Below are positions 37,891-46,853 of a DNA stretch of 53,901 nt, piece by piece. The stretch spans positions 1-53,901 of the forward strand of contig JAPPNO010000068.1 in the NCBI GenBank assembly GCA_028873845.1. The letters are read 5' to 3'. The notes under the pieces were generated by a model. It saw only the letters and a list, made by a program, of their open reading frames with translations. It ran no database searches and was not told where the DNA came from. Position numbers and translations under genes: made by a program. The DNA is from Gemmatimonadota bacterium (GTDB lineage Bacteria; Gemmatimonadota; Gemmatimonadetes; Longimicrobiales; Gaopeijiaceae). Each line of letters begins with the position of its first letter. Within the stretch, counting starts at the first letter, position 1.

Positions 37891-40800
37891 TCAAGCTGAG
37901 CGCGGGCCGTCCGGTGGCCGTCGCGATGGCGTACTTCGCCCTCGCGTTCCTGGGACTGCGGGCGTGGCAGAACGTCCCGATCGAGCTCATGCCGAATGCG
38001 CAGCTTCCCCAGCTGTCGGTCCACGGCTCCTGGCCGAGCGCCTCTCCCGAGACGGTGGAGGCCTTCCTGACGGCGCCGGTGGAGGCGGAGATCCAGCTCG
38101 TCGGGGGCGTCGAGAAGGTGCAGTCGCAATCCCAGGAGGGAAATGCGTCGATCACGGTTGAGTTCAATCGCGACACGGACATGGACTTCGCCCGCCTGGA
38201 CCTGGCCGAGCGTCTGGCCAACCTGGAGGACAACGTGCTGCCCCAGGGCGTGAGTGTCTCGGTGTCCCAGTACGAACCGGAGGAAATCGCCCGTGAGCGG
38301 TACACGGCGCTTCTGAGCTACACCTTCACCGGGTCGCGCACCCTCGCATCGCTGCGCGAGCATCTCGACGAGGTCGTGGTGCCGGAATTGAACCAGGTGA
38401 TGGGGGTGGGCCTGGTCCAGGCGCAGGGAGGGAGGCGCAGGATCCTCGAGGTCGAGTTGGACAAGGAGGTGATGGCGGCGCTGGGGGTGTCCTCGGGGGA
38501 CGTGCGATCCAAGCTGGCTTCGCTGGATCTCGTGAGCGAAGCAGGCTCGATTCGCGAGGGTGAACAGCAGTGGACGGTGACGATCCGGAACCGTCCCGCC
38601 TCGGCCAGGGACGTACGCGAGGCCATCATCAAGTCGGACGGCGGACGCATCGTGCGGATCTCGGACATCTCGGTGGTGCGTCACGCCTGGGAGGACGCGC
38701 GGAGCTTCTATCGGATCGACGCGCGGCCGGCGGTGCGGCTGCACATCCAGAAGGAGATGGGCACCAACTCGGTCGACGTGGCCGACCGGGTCAAGGAGCG
38801 GATGAAGCAGGTGGAACTCCGCAATCCGACCAACACGCGCTTCATCCTCGACCGGGACGAGAGCGAGGAGATCCGGCGCCAGATGTCGGACCAGAAGCGC
38901 CGGGCGGCGGTCGCGATGCTCTCCGTCTTCGCCGTGCTCTTCCTCTTCCTCTCGTTCCGGGCCTCGTTGGTGATCTTCGCGACGATCTTCTTCTCCGTCC
39001 TCATCGCCATCAACGTCATCTACTTCGCCGGATACACCCTGAACCAGCTCACGCTGATGGGGCTGGCGGCGGGGTTCGGGCTCTACCTCGACCCCTCCAT
39101 CGTGGTGCTGGAGAACATCTACAGGCGCTGGCAGGGGGGACACTCGCGCAAGGAGGCCATCATCGACGGCGCGAGGCACGTGGTGCTTCCGATCATGGCG
39201 GCCACCCTCACCACCCTGATCGTGTATGCGCCGTTCCTGTACCTGTCCGGCGAGCAGCGGGTCTACTACCTGCCGATGGCGGTCATGATCGTCCTCAGCG
39301 TCATCGGATCGGTCATGGTGGCCTTCACCTTTATCCCCGCGCTGGTCGGGAAACTGCTTCCCCAACGGGATCCGGCAACCCTGGATGGCAGCCCTCCCCG
39401 CGAAGCCTTCTACCAGCGCTTTTTCCGGGGGCTTGTCACCCGCACCCTCAAGTGGCCGTGGGTGACCGTGGCCATTCCCGTGTTTCTGCTGGCGGGTTCC
39501 TGGTACCTCTTCGACCAGAACGTGGCCCGGGGGCGCATCTGGAGCGGCTGGGGCGGGAGCCAGTCCACGTACATCGACGTCATCATCCGGCTTCCCCGGG
39601 GCTCCGACATCGACCGCACCAACGATCTCACCCAGTTCTTCGAGCAGCGGCTCCTCCAGATGCCCGAGATCAAGTCCTTCGAGACCTCCGTTCAGCCCAC
39701 ACGGAGCAGCACCCGGGTCAGCTTCCCGAGGGAGCTTGAACACACGGACGTGCCGGTGCGCATCAAGGAGCAGCTCTTCGCGTACTCGCTCGGGTTCGCG
39801 CGCGCCGAGGTGCGGGTCTACGGATACGGCCCGTCCTTCTACGGCGGCGGGGGCGGCGGGGGAGGGAACTACCACATCGATATCTTCGGATACAACTACG
39901 AGAAGGTGCGGGACATCGCCGAGGTCCTGGGGGCCCGGCTGCGGCGGCAGGCGCGTATCAGGGACGTGGACACCAACTCGGACTTCAGGTACGGCAGAGA
40001 GCGGGCCGTCGAGTTCGCGGTGGTCATCAACCGCGATGCCGCGGCGCAACACGGGATTCCTGTGTCCCATCTGGCGAGTCAGATCAACGACGCGGTGCGG
40101 GGACAGGTCGACGGGGCCACGATCAAGATGGGGGGCGACGAGATCCGTTACGAGGTGAAGCTCGAGGGCTACCGGGAAACCGATCTGCACGAACTGAGGA
40201 AGACGCTGGTTCTGACCCCGACGGGGGACCCGATCCGCCTCGGAGAGCTCATCACCATCGAGGAACGCAATCTGCTCTCGATAATCCTCCGGGAGGACCA
40301 GCAGTACCGACGCCGGGTGAGCTACGAGTTCCGCGGTCCGTACAAGCTGGGGGACCTGGTGCACACCAGCTTCGTCGACGCGACCGAAGTGCCTCCGGGA
40401 TACAGGGTCGAGAAAGCGGGGGGTTATTCCTGGGGCCGTCAGGACCAGAGGCAGATCTACATGATACTGGGGGTGGCGATCTTCCTTGTCTTCATGGTCA
40501 CGTCGGCGCTCTTCGAATCGGTGCGTCTCTCGCTCTGCGTCCTGCTCACGGTGCCGATGGCGCTGATCGGGGTTTTCATGATCTTCTTCTACACCGGGGC
40601 GAACTTCACCCGCGAGGCGTACATCGGCGTGATCATGATGGGAGGGATCGTTGTCAACGCAGCCATTCTCCTCGTCGATCACATCAACCGGGTACGGCTC
40701 GAGCACGGCCTGGCCTTGAAGCCGGCAATCCTCAGGGGCACCATGGAACGCGTACGCCCGATCCTCATGACCTCGATCACGACCATCGGGGCGCTGCTGC

Positions 40801-40985
40801 CCCTGGTGCTCTTCGCCCCGTCGGCGAACGCGAACATCTGGAACGCGCTCGCTTATTCGCTGATCGGGGGACTGGCGGCGTCCACCTTCCTGGTGCTGAC
40901 GGTCACGCCGGCGCTGTACCTGCTGTTCACGCGCGGGAGACCCGATGTGGTGCAGGGAGTGCCGGTGGGAGGGGCGAGCCGCTGA
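37887..40985 (+). CDS. RND efflux permease subunit, second of a pair
   Basis: 1032 residues. Start ATG 37887 (MIKLSAGRPVAVAM) overlaps the previous stop. RND topology is complete: TM1 at the N-terminus, TM4 motif GFGLYLDPSIVVLENIY, TM10 GGIVVNAAILLVDHINR. The proton-relay Asp pair and the Lys of AcrB are largely missing: TM4 keeps one Asp followed by Pro, and TM10 has Asn. A run of glycines (about residue 655) lies in the second porter domain. It may be the structural or regulatory half of a heterotrimer with the first subunit (inference from pairing and motifs). Only 7 bp separate it from gltX. Confidence 0.92.
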   Translation: MIKLSAGRPVAVAMAYFALAFLGLRAWQNVPIELMPNAQLPQLSVHGSWPSASPETVEAFLTAPVEAEIQLVGGVEKVQSQSQEGNASITVEFNRDTDMDFARLDLAERLANLEDNVLPQGVSVSVSQYEPEEIARERYTALLSYTFTGSRTLASLREHLDEVVVPELNQVMGVGLVQAQGGRRRILEVELDKEVMAALGVSSGDVRSKLASLDLVSEAGSIREGEQQWTVTIRNRPASARDVREAIIKSDGGRIVRISDISVVRHAWEDARSFYRIDARPAVRLHIQKEMGTNSVDVADRVKERMKQVELRNPTNTRFILDRDESEEIRRQMSDQKRRAAVAMLSVFAVLFLFLSFRASLVIFATIFFSVLIAINVIYFAGYTLNQLTLMGLAAGFGLYLDPSIVVLENIYRRWQGGHSRKEAIIDGARHVVLPIMAATLTTLIVYAPFLYLSGEQRVYYLPMAVMIVLSVIGSVMVAFTFIPALVGKLLPQRDPATLDGSPPREAFYQRFFRGLVTRTLKWPWVTVAIPVFLLAGSWYLFDQNVARGRIWSGWGGSQSTYIDVIIRLPRGSDIDRTNDLTQFFEQRLLQMPEIKSFETSVQPTRSSTRVSFPRELEHTDVPVRIKEQLFAYSLGFARAEVRVYGYGPSFYGGGGGGGGNYHIDIFGYNYEKVRDIAEVLGARLRRQARIRDVDTNSDFRYGRERAVEFAVVINRDAAAQHGIPVSHLASQINDAVRGQVDGATIKMGGDEIRYEVKLEGYRETDLHELRKTLVLTPTGDPIRLGELITIEERNLLSIILREDQQYRRRVSYEFRGPYKLGDLVHTSFVDATEVPPGYRVEKAGGYSWGRQDQRQIYMILGVAIFLVFMVTSALFESVRLSLCVLLTVPMALIGVFMIFFYTGANFTREAYIGVIMMGGIVVNAAILLVDHINRVRLEHGLALKPAILRGTMERVRPILMTSITTIGALLPLVLFAPSANANIWNALAYSLIGGLAASTFLVLTVTPALYLLFTRGRPDVVQGVPVGGASR

Positions 40986-40992
40986 AGTCTCG

Positions 40993-42435
40993 ATGAGGCT
41001 CCGGTTCGCCCCCTCGCCGACGGGGTACCTCCACGTCGGGGGCGCCCGCACGGCGCTCTTCAACTGGCTGCTGGCGCGCTCGCGCGGGGGCACCTTCGTG
41101 CTGCGCATCGAGGACACGGACCGGGACCGGAGCCGTCCCGAGCACGTGGAGGCGATCCTGAACGGGCTGGCGTGGCTGGGGCTCGACTGGGACGAGGGGC
41201 CGTACTTCCAGGCCGCGGGCGTGGAGCGTCACCGGGCCGATGCGCTGCGGCTGCTGGCGGCGGGGCGGGCGTACAGGGACTTCACGCCGCGCGAGGAGTT
41301 CGAGCGGGCGCGCGACGCGGCGGTGGCGGCGGGGGGCGGGGCGGTCACCCGCCTCTCGCGGGAACTCGCCACCCGCGTCCCGCCCGCCGAGCAGGAGCGG
41401 CGGGCCGCGGCCGGAGACCCCTTCGCGATCCGCTTCCTGGTCCCCGACGGCACCACCTCGTGGCGCGACCTGGTGCACGGCGACACCCGCTTCGCCAACG
41501 CCGAAATCGACGACTTCGTGATCCTCAGGAGCGACGGCACCCCCACCTACAACCTCGCGGTCGTCTCGGACGACGCCGACACCGCCATCACCCACGTGCT
41601 GCGCGGCGACGACCACATCTCGAACACGCCCAAGCAGATCCTGCTCTACGAGGCGCTCGGCCACCCGGTCCCCGCCTTCGGCCACCTCCCCATGATCCTC
41701 GGCCCCGACGGGAAGCGGCTCTCCAAGCGTCACGGTGCCCGCGCGGTGGACGCCTTCGAGGCGGAAGGGGTGCTCGCGGACGCGATGGTGAACTTCCTGG
41801 CGCTGCTGGGCTGGTCGCCCGGGACGGACGAGGAACTGATGTCGCAGGACGAGCTCACCCGGCGGTTCTCCCTGGAACGCGTCCTCAGGAAGGGGTCCGT
41901 CTTCGACCCGGCCAAGCTCTTCTGGATGAACGGGCAGTACATGGCGCGCATGGTGCCCGGGGAGCTGACGGCCGCGCTGCGCGAGGCACTCGACCGCGAT
42001 GGGGTCGCCCCGGACGACATCGTCCTCGACGAGGAAGCCTTCGCCCACATGGCCGCCGCGCTCGCGCCCCGCAGCCGCACCTTCACCGAGATGGCGCGGC
42101 TGTCGCGGCCCTACATCGGGCCGATCCGCGACTACGACCCCAAGGCGACGCGCAAGAACTGGTACCGTGATCCGGCCGCGACCATGCGCGTGCTGTCGGC
42201 GGTGCGCGACAGGTTGACCGCGACACCGTGGGAGCCGGACGCGCTCGAAAGCGAACTGCGCGCGCTGGCGGGGGAGCTGGGGGTGGGGGCGGGGAAGGTC
42301 TTTCAGCCGCTCCGCGTCGCGCTCACGGGGGTGGCCGCGTCCCCGGGGATCTTCGACGTGCTGCTCATTCTGGGGCGGGAGCGGTCGGTCGGGCGGGTGG
42401 AGCGGGCGCTGGAACGGATCGCGAGCGGCCCGTAG
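40993..42435 (+). CDS. gltX: Glutamyl-tRNA synthetase
   Basis: 480 residues, class I synthetase that charges tRNA-Glu (and, in many bacteria without GlnRS, tRNA-Gln). RFAPSPTGYLHVGGARTALF contains the HIGH-type motif as HVGG; GKRLSKRHGA is the KMSKS-type motif near residue 240. The N-terminal catalytic domain is followed by the helical anticodon-binding domain. Length is standard. ATG 40993 gives the normal N-terminus MRLRFAPSP; longer frames overlap the RND gene. Close spacing suggests some read-through from the efflux operon. Confidence 0.95.
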   Translation: MRLRFAPSPTGYLHVGGARTALFNWLLARSRGGTFVLRIEDTDRDRSRPEHVEAILNGLAWLGLDWDEGPYFQAAGVERHRADALRLLAAGRAYRDFTPREEFERARDAAVAAGGGAVTRLSRELATRVPPAEQERRAAAGDPFAIRFLVPDGTTSWRDLVHGDTRFANAEIDDFVILRSDGTPTYNLAVVSDDADTAITHVLRGDDHISNTPKQILLYEALGHPVPAFGHLPMILGPDGKRLSKRHGARAVDAFEAEGVLADAMVNFLALLGWSPGTDEELMSQDELTRRFSLERVLRKGSVFDPAKLFWMNGQYMARMVPGELTAALREALDRDGVAPDDIVLDEEAFAHMAAALAPRSRTFTEMARLSRPYIGPIRDYDPKATRKNWYRDPAATMRVLSAVRDRLTATPWEPDALESELRALAGELGVGAGKVFQPLRVALTGVAASPGIFDVLLILGRERSVGRVERALERIASGP

Positions 42436-42448
42436 CCACCGTGCCCGG

Positions 42449-43072
42449 TCACGGCTCCCGCAGATGTCCCAGCGCCTCCTTCAACTCCAGCCTGGCCCGA
42501 TGGATGTACGTCTTCACCGTCCCCAGGGGCAGGTCCATGATCTCCGCGATCTCGTTGTAGGAATAGCCCTCCACGTGGCGCAGCAGCGTCACCTCCCGGT
42601 AGTGCGGGCGCAACTGGCCGATCGCGGCCTCGATCTGGCTGCCGAGTTCCCGGTTCTCCACGTATTCGTCGGGGCGTTCGTAGGTCGACTCGACGACGGG
42701 TTGGGTCCGGGCCTGGGTCTCTTCGGTCAGGGCGTAGCGGGATCCCTGCAGCGAGACCGTATCGATGCGCTTACGTCGCAGGTGGTCGATGGTGAGGTTG
42801 TGGGCGATCTTGAAGATCCAGCTGGAGAACTTGTAGCTGGGGTTGTACTTGTCGATCGCCCGGAAGGCCCGTATGAACGCCTCCTGGGACAGGTCCTCGG
42901 CGAGGGCCCGGTCCCGCACCATGCGATAGACCAGCGAGAAGACCGGCCGTTCGTACCTTTGCAGCAGTTCCCTGAACGCGCTGTCGCGACCGGCGACGGC
43001 TTCGGCCGCCAGCGTCTTGTCGTCAGGGGGAGGACCGTTCAAGGGTTCGCGGCGTTTCGCGGGCGCACGCAA
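42449..43072 (-). CDS. ECF-type RNA polymerase sigma factor
   Basis: 207 residues with regions 2 and 4 only. Region 2 reads FSLVYRMVRDRALAEDLSQE, then FIRAF and FSSWIFKIAHNLTIDHLRRK; region 4 is the helix-turn-helix YSYNEIAEIMDLPLGTVKTY, then IHRAR. It is close to the RpoE-like group of ECF factors. No anti-sigma gene is adjacent: the neighbours are convergent gltX and divergent menG, so control would have to come from elsewhere. Possible targets are unknown. Confidence 0.9.
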   Translation of the reverse strand: MRAPAKRREPLNGPPPDDKTLAAEAVAGRDSAFRELLQRYERPVFSLVYRMVRDRALAEDLSQEAFIRAFRAIDKYNPSYKFSSWIFKIAHNLTIDHLRRKRIDTVSLQGSRYALTEETQARTQPVVESTYERPDEYVENRELGSQIEAAIGQLRPHYREVTLLRHVEGYSYNEIAEIMDLPLGTVKTYIHRARLELKEALGHLREP

Positions 43073-43148
43073 CCCGGCGCCCGAGGCGCGGAGTGCGACC
43101 GCTGGAACGTATCGTGGCTACCAATATACTCGAACGGGGAATCGAGAC

Positions 43149-43916
43149 TTGACCGCCTCACCAAAGGCTGAGCCGGCCGGCGGCCGGGAACGCGCCGCGC
43201 AGGTCCGCACGCTCTTCAGCGAGATCGCGCACCGCTACGACCTGCTCAACCACGTCCTCAGCCTGAACATCGACCGGCGGTGGCGGCACACCGCCGTCGG
43301 TGCGCTGGACTGGGAGCGCGAGCCCGGGGGCACCTACCTGGACGCCTGCGCCGGCACCCTGGACCTGGCGCATGCACTCGTCGTCCGGCCCGGGTTCCAC
43401 GGCCGCGTGGTCGGCGCGGACTTCGCCCTGCCCATGCTCGCGGGCGGCCTCTCCAAGATCGGCGGCCACCCGGTCGACCCCGTCTGCGGCGACACCCAGC
43501 GCCTGCCGTTCAGGAGCGGTTCGTTCGCGGGCGCGATGGTCGGGTTCGGAGTGCGGAACCTCTCGGATCTCGAGACCGGGTTCGGGGAGCTGCACCGGGT
43601 CCTGGAGCCGGGTGGCCGGCTCGTGATCCTTGAGTTCACCGTGCCCCCCGGAAAGCTGCTCCGCGCGGGATACCTGGTGTACTTCAACCACATCCTCCCG
43701 CTCGTGGGGCGGGTGGTCTCGGGGCATCCGTGGGCATACAGCTACCTGCCCAGGTCAGTGCCCGACTTTCCGGGGCCGGACGCGCTCGCGGAGTTGCTGC
43801 GGGGGGCGGGTTTCGACTCGGTGGAGTGGCGGCTGGTCAGCCGGGGGATCGCGGCGATCCACGTGGCGGCGAAGGGTCCGGGGGCGGGGGCGGGGGATCC
43901 TCCTCCAGGATCGTGA
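43149..43916 (+). CDS. menG: Demethylmenaquinone methyltransferase (UbiE/MenG family)
   Basis: 255 residues. Class I SAM methyltransferase with the UbiE/MenG signatures: FSEIAHRYDLLNHVLSLNID at the N-terminus, motif I LDACAGTLDLA, GDTQRLPFRSGSFAGAMVGF and GVRNLSDLETGFGELHRVL, then GGRLVILEFTVPP. It performs the last C-methylation of menaquinone; MenG is favoured because this type of bacterium uses menaquinone, but the enzyme family also acts on ubiquinone precursors. The start is probably TTG 43149 after a weak GGGGAA site; the longer frame (43017) overlaps the sigma factor gene. Its 3' end overlaps the M16 gene on the other strand by 80 bp. Confidence 0.88.
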   Translation: MTASPKAEPAGGRERAAQVRTLFSEIAHRYDLLNHVLSLNIDRRWRHTAVGALDWEREPGGTYLDACAGTLDLAHALVVRPGFHGRVVGADFALPMLAGGLSKIGGHPVDPVCGDTQRLPFRSGSFAGAMVGFGVRNLSDLETGFGELHRVLEPGGRLVILEFTVPPGKLLRAGYLVYFNHILPLVGRVVSGHPWAYSYLPRSVPDFPGPDALAELLRGAGFDSVEWRLVSRGIAAIHVAAKGPGAGAGDPPPGS

Positions 43917-45321
43917 CGGTGCCCAGCTCGGAGGGCGAGCCGTCGAATCGGGTCGTGTCGCCCACGAGCAGGATCGTCATGCGGGCCGGGTCGAGCTGGT
44001 CGCGGAAAACGTCGTGGACGGCGCCGGGCGTGACCCGCTGGATGCCTCGCAGGTACCGCTCCAGCCAGTCCTCGGGGAGGTCGAGGGTGTGGTAGGTCAT
44101 GCTGCGGGAAACCACCTGCAGCGGCGTGCCGAAGTTGAAGACGAATCCGTTGACCGCTTCGTTGACGACGCGCGCCACCTCTTCCCCGGCCGGCGGCGCG
44201 TCCCGCATCGAGCCGGGCACCTCGAGGAGGAGCCGCGCAGCCGCCAGCGTGCTCTCCGGCCTGGTCCTCGTCACGGCGCCGAGCAGCCCGTCGTTCCTCC
44301 TGGACGCGGTCCAGAGCGACGAAGCTCCGTACGCCAGTCCCTCCCGGGTGCGAACTTCGGTGTTCAGGCGGCTGGAGAGTCCGGAAGCCCCGAGGATCGA
44401 ATTGCCGATCCGCGAGGCGAAGTAGGCGGGGGTGTCGCCCTGGCGCAGCGAGCTGGAGTGCGCGGCGATCACCACGCTCTGCTCGATGGGCTTGTGGATG
44501 ACGAACACGCCCGGGTCGCGCCGGATATCGGGGACGGGGTACTCGAGGAGGTTGCCGGAACAGGGCGGCCAGCCGGACAGCACCTGGCCCAGCAGCGCCT
44601 CGGCGCGGTCCCAGTCGACATCGCCGGCCACGCCCAGCACCATGTTGCCCGGGCAGAACAGCGCCTCGTGCACGTGCCGCAGCCTCTCCTCCGCCACGTC
44701 CCCGGGTTCGAGGTCGCCGGCGTTCATCTCCCAGCCGATGGGGTGGTCACCGTACATGATCCGGTTGAAGCGGCTGTACGCCAGTGACGCGGGATCGTCG
44801 CCGCGCCGCCGCACGCGCTCCAGTTCCGCGCCCCGCCACTGCTCGACCCGGGCCGGGTCGAACCGGGGCTCGCGCAGCATGGCGGCCCAGAGCGGCACGG
44901 CTTCGTCCAGGTGCTCCGCCAGGGAATTGACCCAGGAGGAAGCGCTGCCGCCCCCCTGCCCGAAGCTCATCGCCAGTGCGAGCGACTCGATGCGCAGATC
45001 GACGGAATCGGGCGGCAGCGTGGCCGTCCCGCCGCTGCGGAGCATGGTGGGCATGGCCGAGGCGGCCGCGAGGTAGTCGCGGGGAAGGTTGCTCACCCCG
45101 CCCTTGAAGACGGCGTAGAAGGTCACCAGCGGGAGTTCGTGGTCCGGCAGGAAGTATACGGTCACGCCCCCGACCGTTTCCTCCCGCGGCCGGACGGGCG
45201 TGAAGAGCAGTTCGCGGACTTCGAGGGACGCGATGCGGTCGCGTACGGACTCCTGGGCGGCGGCGGGGCCGGGCAGGGCGGGAACCAGAAGTGCGGCGGC
45301 GGTGGCAATCCGGAACCTCAC
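43837..45321 (-). CDS. M16 family peptidase-like protein, non-catalytic partner
   Basis: 494 residues. The signal peptide ends near PAAAQ. Two M16 domains are recognisable (GGVTVYFLPDHELPLVTFYA at the N-terminus; FCPGNMVLGVAGDVDW; SRLNTEVRTREGLAYGASS in the second half), but the HxxEH zinc site is missing: the equivalent position reads LAAASAMPTMLRSG. Such inactive subunits pair with an active M16 subunit, and here the active one is the preceding gene, overlapping by 4 nt. The C-terminus is a proline-rich tail lying over the end of menG. Periplasmic location is inferred. Confidence 0.88.
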   Translation of the reverse strand: MRFRIATAAALLVPALPGPAAAQESVRDRIASLEVRELLFTPVRPREETVGGVTVYFLPDHELPLVTFYAVFKGGVSNLPRDYLAAASAMPTMLRSGGTATLPPDSVDLRIESLALAMSFGQGGGSASSWVNSLAEHLDEAVPLWAAMLREPRFDPARVEQWRGAELERVRRRGDDPASLAYSRFNRIMYGDHPIGWEMNAGDLEPGDVAEERLRHVHEALFCPGNMVLGVAGDVDWDRAEALLGQVLSGWPPCSGNLLEYPVPDIRRDPGVFVIHKPIEQSVVIAAHSSSLRQGDTPAYFASRIGNSILGASGLSSRLNTEVRTREGLAYGASSLWTASRRNDGLLGAVTRTRPESTLAAARLLLEVPGSMRDAPPAGEEVARVVNEAVNGFVFNFGTPLQVVSRSMTYHTLDLPEDWLERYLRGIQRVTPGAVHDVFRDQLDPARMTILLVGDTTRFDGSPSELGTVTILEEDPPPPPPDPSPPRGSPRSPG

Positions 45322-46853
45322 GGCGACCCCTCCTTCCGCACCATCGTGGCCACCGTACGGGTGTGGACATTCAGATACTCCACGGCCACCCTCCGCACGT
45401 CCTCCGGCGTCACCTCCAGGATTCGCCGCGATTGCCGGAAGGTCTCGCGCCAGTCCCCGAACACGGCCTCGGACTCGGCGATCTGCATCCCCAGCTCCAG
45501 GTTCGACGACAGACGGCGAAACTCCCCGGCCCGGATCTGGTTCTTGATCCTGTCGAGTGCGGCCGGATCGGGCGCGTTTGCCCGTATATCATCCAATTCC
45601 TGATAGATGGCAACTTCGACTTCATGTGCCGTGTGAGGTGCCTTCGGAACCGCGTTCACGATGAAAAGCCCCGGATACGCGAAGCCCGGTCCCAGATACG
45701 CCGACACATGGATGGCCGAACGGTCCCCGGCAACCAGCCGCCTGTACAGCCGCGTGCTCCTGCCCGCGGTGAGCAGCGACGCCAGCATCTGCAGGGCGGG
45801 CGCGTCCTCGTGCAGTCCCGACACCGCCCGCCACCCGATCATCAGCCGGGGCTCGGCGTCGAACTCGACGGTGATCCGGCGCTCTCCGGCCTGCCCGGGT
45901 TCGCGCGCCAGGACCGGGGGTGCGGGGCGGCCCGCGGGCACCGCGCCGAAATACTCCTCCGCCCACGCCACGACCTGTTCCGGGTCCACGTCGCCGACGA
46001 TGGCGGCCACCGCGTTGCGGGCGCCGTAGTAGTCGCGGAAATACTCGGCCACCTGACCGCGCGCCATGTGCTCAAGGTCGACGGCGTGGCCGATCACGGG
46101 GACCCCGTAGGGATGCACCTGGAAGGCGGTGGCCAGGAGCGCGGTCTGGACGATCCCGCCCGGACTGGTCTCCAGCCGCGTGCGCCGCTCCTCGTGGACC
46201 ACGTCCAGTTCCGTGTGGAAACCGCGCAGCACCGGGTCCCGCATGCGGTCGGACTCGAGGGCGAACCACAGCTCGAGCCGGTTCGCGGGGAGTTCGACGT
46301 AGTAGCGCGTGGCCTCGTACGAAGTGGTCGCGTTGAGTCCCCGCCCTCCCGCGGCGGACAGGATGCGGGCGTATTCGTTGGGGACGGCATACGCCTCGGC
46401 CCGGTCTTCGAACGAGCCGACCGCCTCGGCGAGGTCCCGTAGACGCGCGGTGTCCGGGCGCGGTCCTGCCAGCTCGGTGAGGAGCGAGTCGTGCGCGGCG
46501 TCGGCGGCGGCGAGGAGGGGTGCCTCGAGCGCGGAATCGGTGGTCCCGATCTCGCGGGAGCCCTTGAAGAGCATGTGTTCCAGGACGTGCGCGATGCCCG
46601 TGTTCCCGAGGTGCTCGTTGACCGATCCGACCGGGTAGTGGACGACGAGCGAAACCGTGGGGGCCTGGCGGCGCGGCAGGATGAGGAAGATCATGCCGTT
46701 GTCGAGGACGTGGCGGACGACGGGCAGCTGCTCGCCGGGGGCGGGGGTGGCGGGCGGGATCTGGGCCGCGAGGGGGAGGGTGGGGAGGAGAAGGGCGGCC
46801 GTTGCGAGGGTCAGACGGAAGCGCCGCAACCGGGTTTTCGATGCCACGCTCAC
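45318..46853 (-). CDS. M16 family zinc metallopeptidase, catalytic subunit
   Basis: 511 residues. The signal peptide (LTLATAALLLPTLPLAAQ) directs export. The inverted zinc motif HxxEH is present as HVLEHMLFKG at about residue 80, with the distal Glu region downstream, and the second domain carries the usual RLYRRLV substrate-binding motif. It probably forms a heterodimer with the next gene product to degrade or process peptides in the envelope. The start is GTG 46853, overlapping the mutM stop as GTGA; GTG 46847 is an alternative. Confidence 0.9.
   Translation of the reverse strand: MSVASKTRLRRFRLTLATAALLLPTLPLAAQIPPATPAPGEQLPVVRHVLDNGMIFLILPRRQAPTVSLVVHYPVGSVNEHLGNTGIAHVLEHMLFKGSREIGTTDSALEAPLLAAADAAHDSLLTELAGPRPDTARLRDLAEAVGSFEDRAEAYAVPNEYARILSAAGGRGLNATTSYEATRYYVELPANRLELWFALESDRMRDPVLRGFHTELDVVHEERRTRLETSPGGIVQTALLATAFQVHPYGVPVIGHAVDLEHMARGQVAEYFRDYYGARNAVAAIVGDVDPEQVVAWAEEYFGAVPAGRPAPPVLAREPGQAGERRITVEFDAEPRLMIGWRAVSGLHEDAPALQMLASLLTAGRSTRLYRRLVAGDRSAIHVSAYLGPGFAYPGLFIVNAVPKAPHTAHEVEVAIYQELDDIRANAPDPAALDRIKNQIRAGEFRRLSSNLELGMQIAESEAVFGDWRETFRQSRRILEVTPEDVRRVAVEYLNVHTRTVATMVRKEGSP

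Noticed and set aside
37791-41117. 1108-codon minus-strand frame across the second RND gene
   Set aside because: Same reason: shadow frame opposite a gene with complete RND motifs.
43101-43130. ECF-type promoter (GGAAC, then CTCGA) before menG, for self-regulation of the sigma factor
   Set aside because: The spacer is about 18 nt, the -10 match is weak and it points towards menG, so the support is too thin.
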